Shown piece by piece: positions 62,171 to 64,000 of a stretch of 64,000 nucleotides of DNA. Both the position numbers and the translations under genes were made by a program. Every line of letters begins with the position of its first letter. Within the stretch, counting starts at the first letter, position 1. The DNA comes from Tolumonas sp008015085 (GTDB taxonomy: Bacteria; Pseudomonadota; Gammaproteobacteria; Enterobacterales; Aeromonadaceae). The DNA lies in NCBI GenBank assembly GCA_029265125.1, contig JAJUJX010000001.1:124001-188000 (forward strand), given 5' to 3'. The notes under the pieces were generated by a model, which ran no database searches, was not told the DNA's origin, and saw only the letters and a list, made by a program, of their open reading frames with translations.

Positions 62171-62453
62171 CCAGCATTGTCACTTGCTGTTGCAGCTGCT
62201 CTATCTGACGCTGCATTAATTCCAGTTGTGCTTCCTGTGAAGTGGTTGCGGGTTCTGGTTGTTGTTCGGCAGCAACCGGATTGCCAGGAAACCCCAGATC
62301 CCGGTAGGCATCCGGATCCTGCTTCCAGCGCTGTATTGCGGTGATTAGTGTTGCCATCGGTACTGGCTGACGCAGGCGTGCTTTCACCAGTGCAGTGCTG
62401 GGCACCTGACCGTTGGCGGCCAGTTGGTTTGCGATGCGGAAAATCTCATCCAT
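62136..62453 (-). CDS. small putative DNA-binding protein with C-terminal coiled coil
   Basis: 105 residues. Residues 1-50 form a helix-turn-helix-like region (IFRIANQLAANGQVPSTALV followed by KARL) similar in pattern to the N-terminal domain of KfrA-type proteins. A Pro/Gln-rich linker follows, and residues 75-105 make a coiled coil (MQRQIEQLQQQVTMLAKRV). The layout suggests a dimeric DNA-binding protein. It overlaps syd by 35 bases tail to tail and lies 33 bases downstream of the DUF3301-like gene on the same strand. I cannot name a function. Confidence 0.7.
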   Translation of the reverse strand: MDEIFRIANQLAANGQVPSTALVKARLRQPVPMATLITAIQRWKQDPDAYRDLGFPGNPVAAEQQPEPATTSQEAQLELMQRQIEQLQQQVTMLAKRVSLLESQS

Positions 62454-62486
62454 CAGCGGTGATGCTCCATGATTTATTTTTGTGCC

Positions 62487-62912
62487 TCAATGAGGCTGAC
62501 GACGGAAAGGGATGACGTTGTTACTGTCAGTACGGATGACGGATTCATCACGGGTTGGTGGTTGCAAAGGCATATTGATGACCACCCCGGAAGATCCGGA
62601 TTGGTGACTGTTTGTGGATTCAGACTCGTTGAAACGAAAAACAGGTTGATGCAGTCCGGTCAGATACAGTTCACCTTCGGCTTTGCTGACTCCATCTGCA
62701 CTGTATTCAAAGACAAATGCATTGGCTTTTTGTGTCACCCGCGCCAGCAGCAACGGAATACCAAAAGACTGACGGGCCACGCTGAGTAATTGCAGGTCAT
62801 TATTCTGGCAATAATGCCGGATCAAACGCTCCGCCAGCTCTGACTGCTGCCGACGCTGCAGCGCTTCGGCGCCAACCAGACAGATCAAAAATATCAGCAG
62901 CAGCTCGGTCAT
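62487..62912 (-). CDS. DUF3301-like membrane-anchored protein
   Basis: 141 residues. An N-terminal hydrophobic segment (about 3-16) anchors a cytoplasmic or periplasmic part; QRRQQSELAERLIRHYCQNN followed by LQLLSVARQSFGIPL resembles the DUF3301 family that I recall near syd and yqcC in vibrios and relatives. The C-terminal 40 residues are Ser/Asn/Pro-rich and probably disordered. Function unknown. Likely co-transcribed with the small gene downstream. Confidence 0.7.
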   Translation of the reverse strand: MTELLLIFLICLVGAEALQRRQQSELAERLIRHYCQNNDLQLLSVARQSFGIPLLLARVTQKANAFVFEYSADGVSKAEGELYLTGLHQPVFRFNESESTNSHQSGSSGVVINMPLQPPTRDESVIRTDSNNVIPFRRQPH

Positions 62913-62990
62913 CGTATCTTTACTCAGTATCAGTCAGGGTTAAATGATATATTAGCCGCAATTTATGCGTAACAGGAAATCGGTTTACCT

Positions 62991-63326
62991 ATGTCACGAC
63001 AAGTTGTGTTTTTGCTCAAAGAATTAGAGCTGACACTGCAGCGGTTGTCGCTGTGGCAGGACGAAGCACCTTCGGATGAATCTTTGGCCAGTACTCAGCC
63101 GTTTGCGTTGGATACACTGGAGTTTCATCAGTGGTTGCAGTTTATTTTTCTGGAACGCATGCGCTTTATGATTGCGGCTGGGCATCCGTTACCGACTACA
63201 GTGGCGATCTATCCGATGGCGACCGAAGTGTATAAAAATGATTTGCAGGCATATGCGTTACTGCTGGATGTTCTGGCCCGGCTGGATGAGACGTTAAGCG
63301 GCCAACCAGTAGAGCGGCTGCAATGA
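62991..63326 (+). CDS. yqcC: YqcC-family protein (DUF446)
   Basis: 111 residues, helical. LSLWQDEAPSDESLASTQPF and LEFHQWLQFIFLERM match E. coli YqcC (109 residues), of unknown function and always beside truC. The stop overlaps the truC start in the sequence ATGA, so translation is coupled. Confidence 0.9.
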   Translation: MSRQVVFLLKELELTLQRLSLWQDEAPSDESLASTQPFALDTLEFHQWLQFIFLERMRFMIAAGHPLPTTVAIYPMATEVYKNDLQAYALLLDVLARLDETLSGQPVERLQ

Positions 63327-64000
63327 CGCTGGAAATTCTGTATCAGGATGAACATCTTGTCGCCATCAATAAACCCGCCGGTTTGCTGGTACATCGCAGC
63401 TGGCTGGATAAAGGTGAAACGCAGTTCGCGATGCAAATGACGCGCGATCAGATTGGCCAGCATGTTTATACCGTACACCGGCTTGATCGGCCAACCTCCG
63501 GCGTGTTGCTGTTTGCTTTAGATTCAGACACCGCGCGGCGGCTGACCGACGCTTTTGCAGAGCATAGGATGCAGAAGTCCTATCTGGCTTTGGTACGTGG
63601 CTGGGCGCCGCTGGGGCATTTTCTGGATTATCCGCTGAAAGAGGAGCTGGATCGGATAGCGGATAAATTTGCCGATCAGGACAAACCGGCACAGCCTGCG
63701 AAAACGCATTTCCGTTGTCTGGAGCGGATTGAAGTGCCACATGCGGTTTCTGCGCGTCATCCAACCAGCCGGTATAGCCTGGTGCAGTGCTTGCCGCTGA
63801 CGGGACGTAAACATCAGATACGCCGTCATCTGGCTCATCTGCGACATCCGATTGTTGGTGATACTTCACATGGTGACGGTAAACATAACCGTTTTTTCCG
63901 CGAACAGTTTGGCTGTGATCGCCTGATGCTGCATCACCATCAGCTGGCATTCCGGCATCCGCATTCCAATGAAATGCTTACTATCAAAGCGGCACTTGAT
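63323..64000 (+). CDS. truC: tRNA pseudouridine(65) synthase, cut by window end
   Basis: The frame opens at ATG 63323 inside the yqcC stop and stays open for 226 codons to the end of the window, so the C-terminus is missing (E. coli TruC has 260 residues). An RluA-type pseudouridine synthase: the start LEILYQDEHLVAINKPAGLL, the catalytic Asp in VHRLDRPTSG, and the LTGRKHQIRRHLAHL motif are all present. It makes pseudouridine at position 65 of several tRNAs. Confidence 0.95.
   Translation, partial: MTLEILYQDEHLVAINKPAGLLVHRSWLDKGETQFAMQMTRDQIGQHVYTVHRLDRPTSGVLLFALDSDTARRLTDAFAEHRMQKSYLALVRGWAPLGHFLDYPLKEELDRIADKFADQDKPAQPAKTHFRCLERIEVPHAVSARHPTSRYSLVQCLPLTGRKHQIRRHLAHLRHPIVGDTSHGDGKHNRFFREQFGCDRLMLHHHQLAFRHPHSNEMLTIKAALD

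Overview
The window is chromosomal DNA of a gammaproteobacterium. Gene content and order (yihI / hemN / glnG-glnL / glnA / typA, parC-plsC-dedA, argS-ftsN-hslVU, priA / rpmE, gcvA / rlmM / xni / ppnN, queF / syd / yqcC / truC) match the enteric-Vibrio-Aeromonas branch. Together with the moderate G+C this suggests an Aeromonadales member such as Tolumonas or a relative; that genus guess rests on memory, not on a search. There is no rRNA, tRNA, CRISPR array, phage or insertion sequence. Almost everything is core genome with short gaps and clear terminators.

Layout. 1-4.6 kb: the 3' part of an M14 zinc carboxypeptidase, yihI, then an inserted cassette (LacI-type regulator, VOC-fold protein, DeoR-type regulator) that separates yihI from hemN. 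4.7-8.5 kb: hemN, the L-serine deaminase sdaA and the lipoprotein slyB. 8.5-15.4 kb: a nitrogen block on the minus strand (ntrC-ntrB, a DUF4124 protein, glnA) with readable NtrC sites and a sigma-54 promoter, then typA on the plus strand. 15.4-25.2 kb: yihY, rstBA with a yciU-like gene, parC-plsC-dedA, an HcaT-like MFS transporter with an AEC permease, and a DUF2960-like gene. 25.3-30.1 kb: argS, ftsN and the heat-shock protease hslVU with a clear sigma-32 promoter. 30.4-35.4 kb: a LON-domain protein, an ECF sigma factor with a ChrR-type anti-sigma factor, a LysR regulator and the agmatine-to-putrescine pair aguB-aguA. 35.5-42.9 kb: a large GGDEF-EAL protein, priA, rpmE and a short malic enzyme. 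43.0-52.0 kb: a porin, glpX, a PanM-like acetyltransferase and gltBD. 52.0-64.0 kb: a long AT-rich control region, a shortened gcvA-like regulator, rlmM, ppnN-xni, an intact diguanylate cyclase beside a TPR protein with a decayed GGDEF domain, queF, syd, two small conserved proteins, yqcC and truC (cut by the window end).

How it fits together. The strongest theme is nitrogen and glutamate: glnA, ntrBC and gltBD all carry NtrC-like palindromes, and gltBD also has an ArgR-like box pair. A second theme is c-di-GMP, with three GGDEF-type proteins. No wholly new system is obvious. The most informative leads are two identical perfect operators (GAAACCGGTTTC), one beside the cassette-borne LacI regulator and one in front of a transporter gene 19 kb away; the internally deleted GcvA; and the degenerate GGDEF/TPR protein next to an active-looking cyclase.
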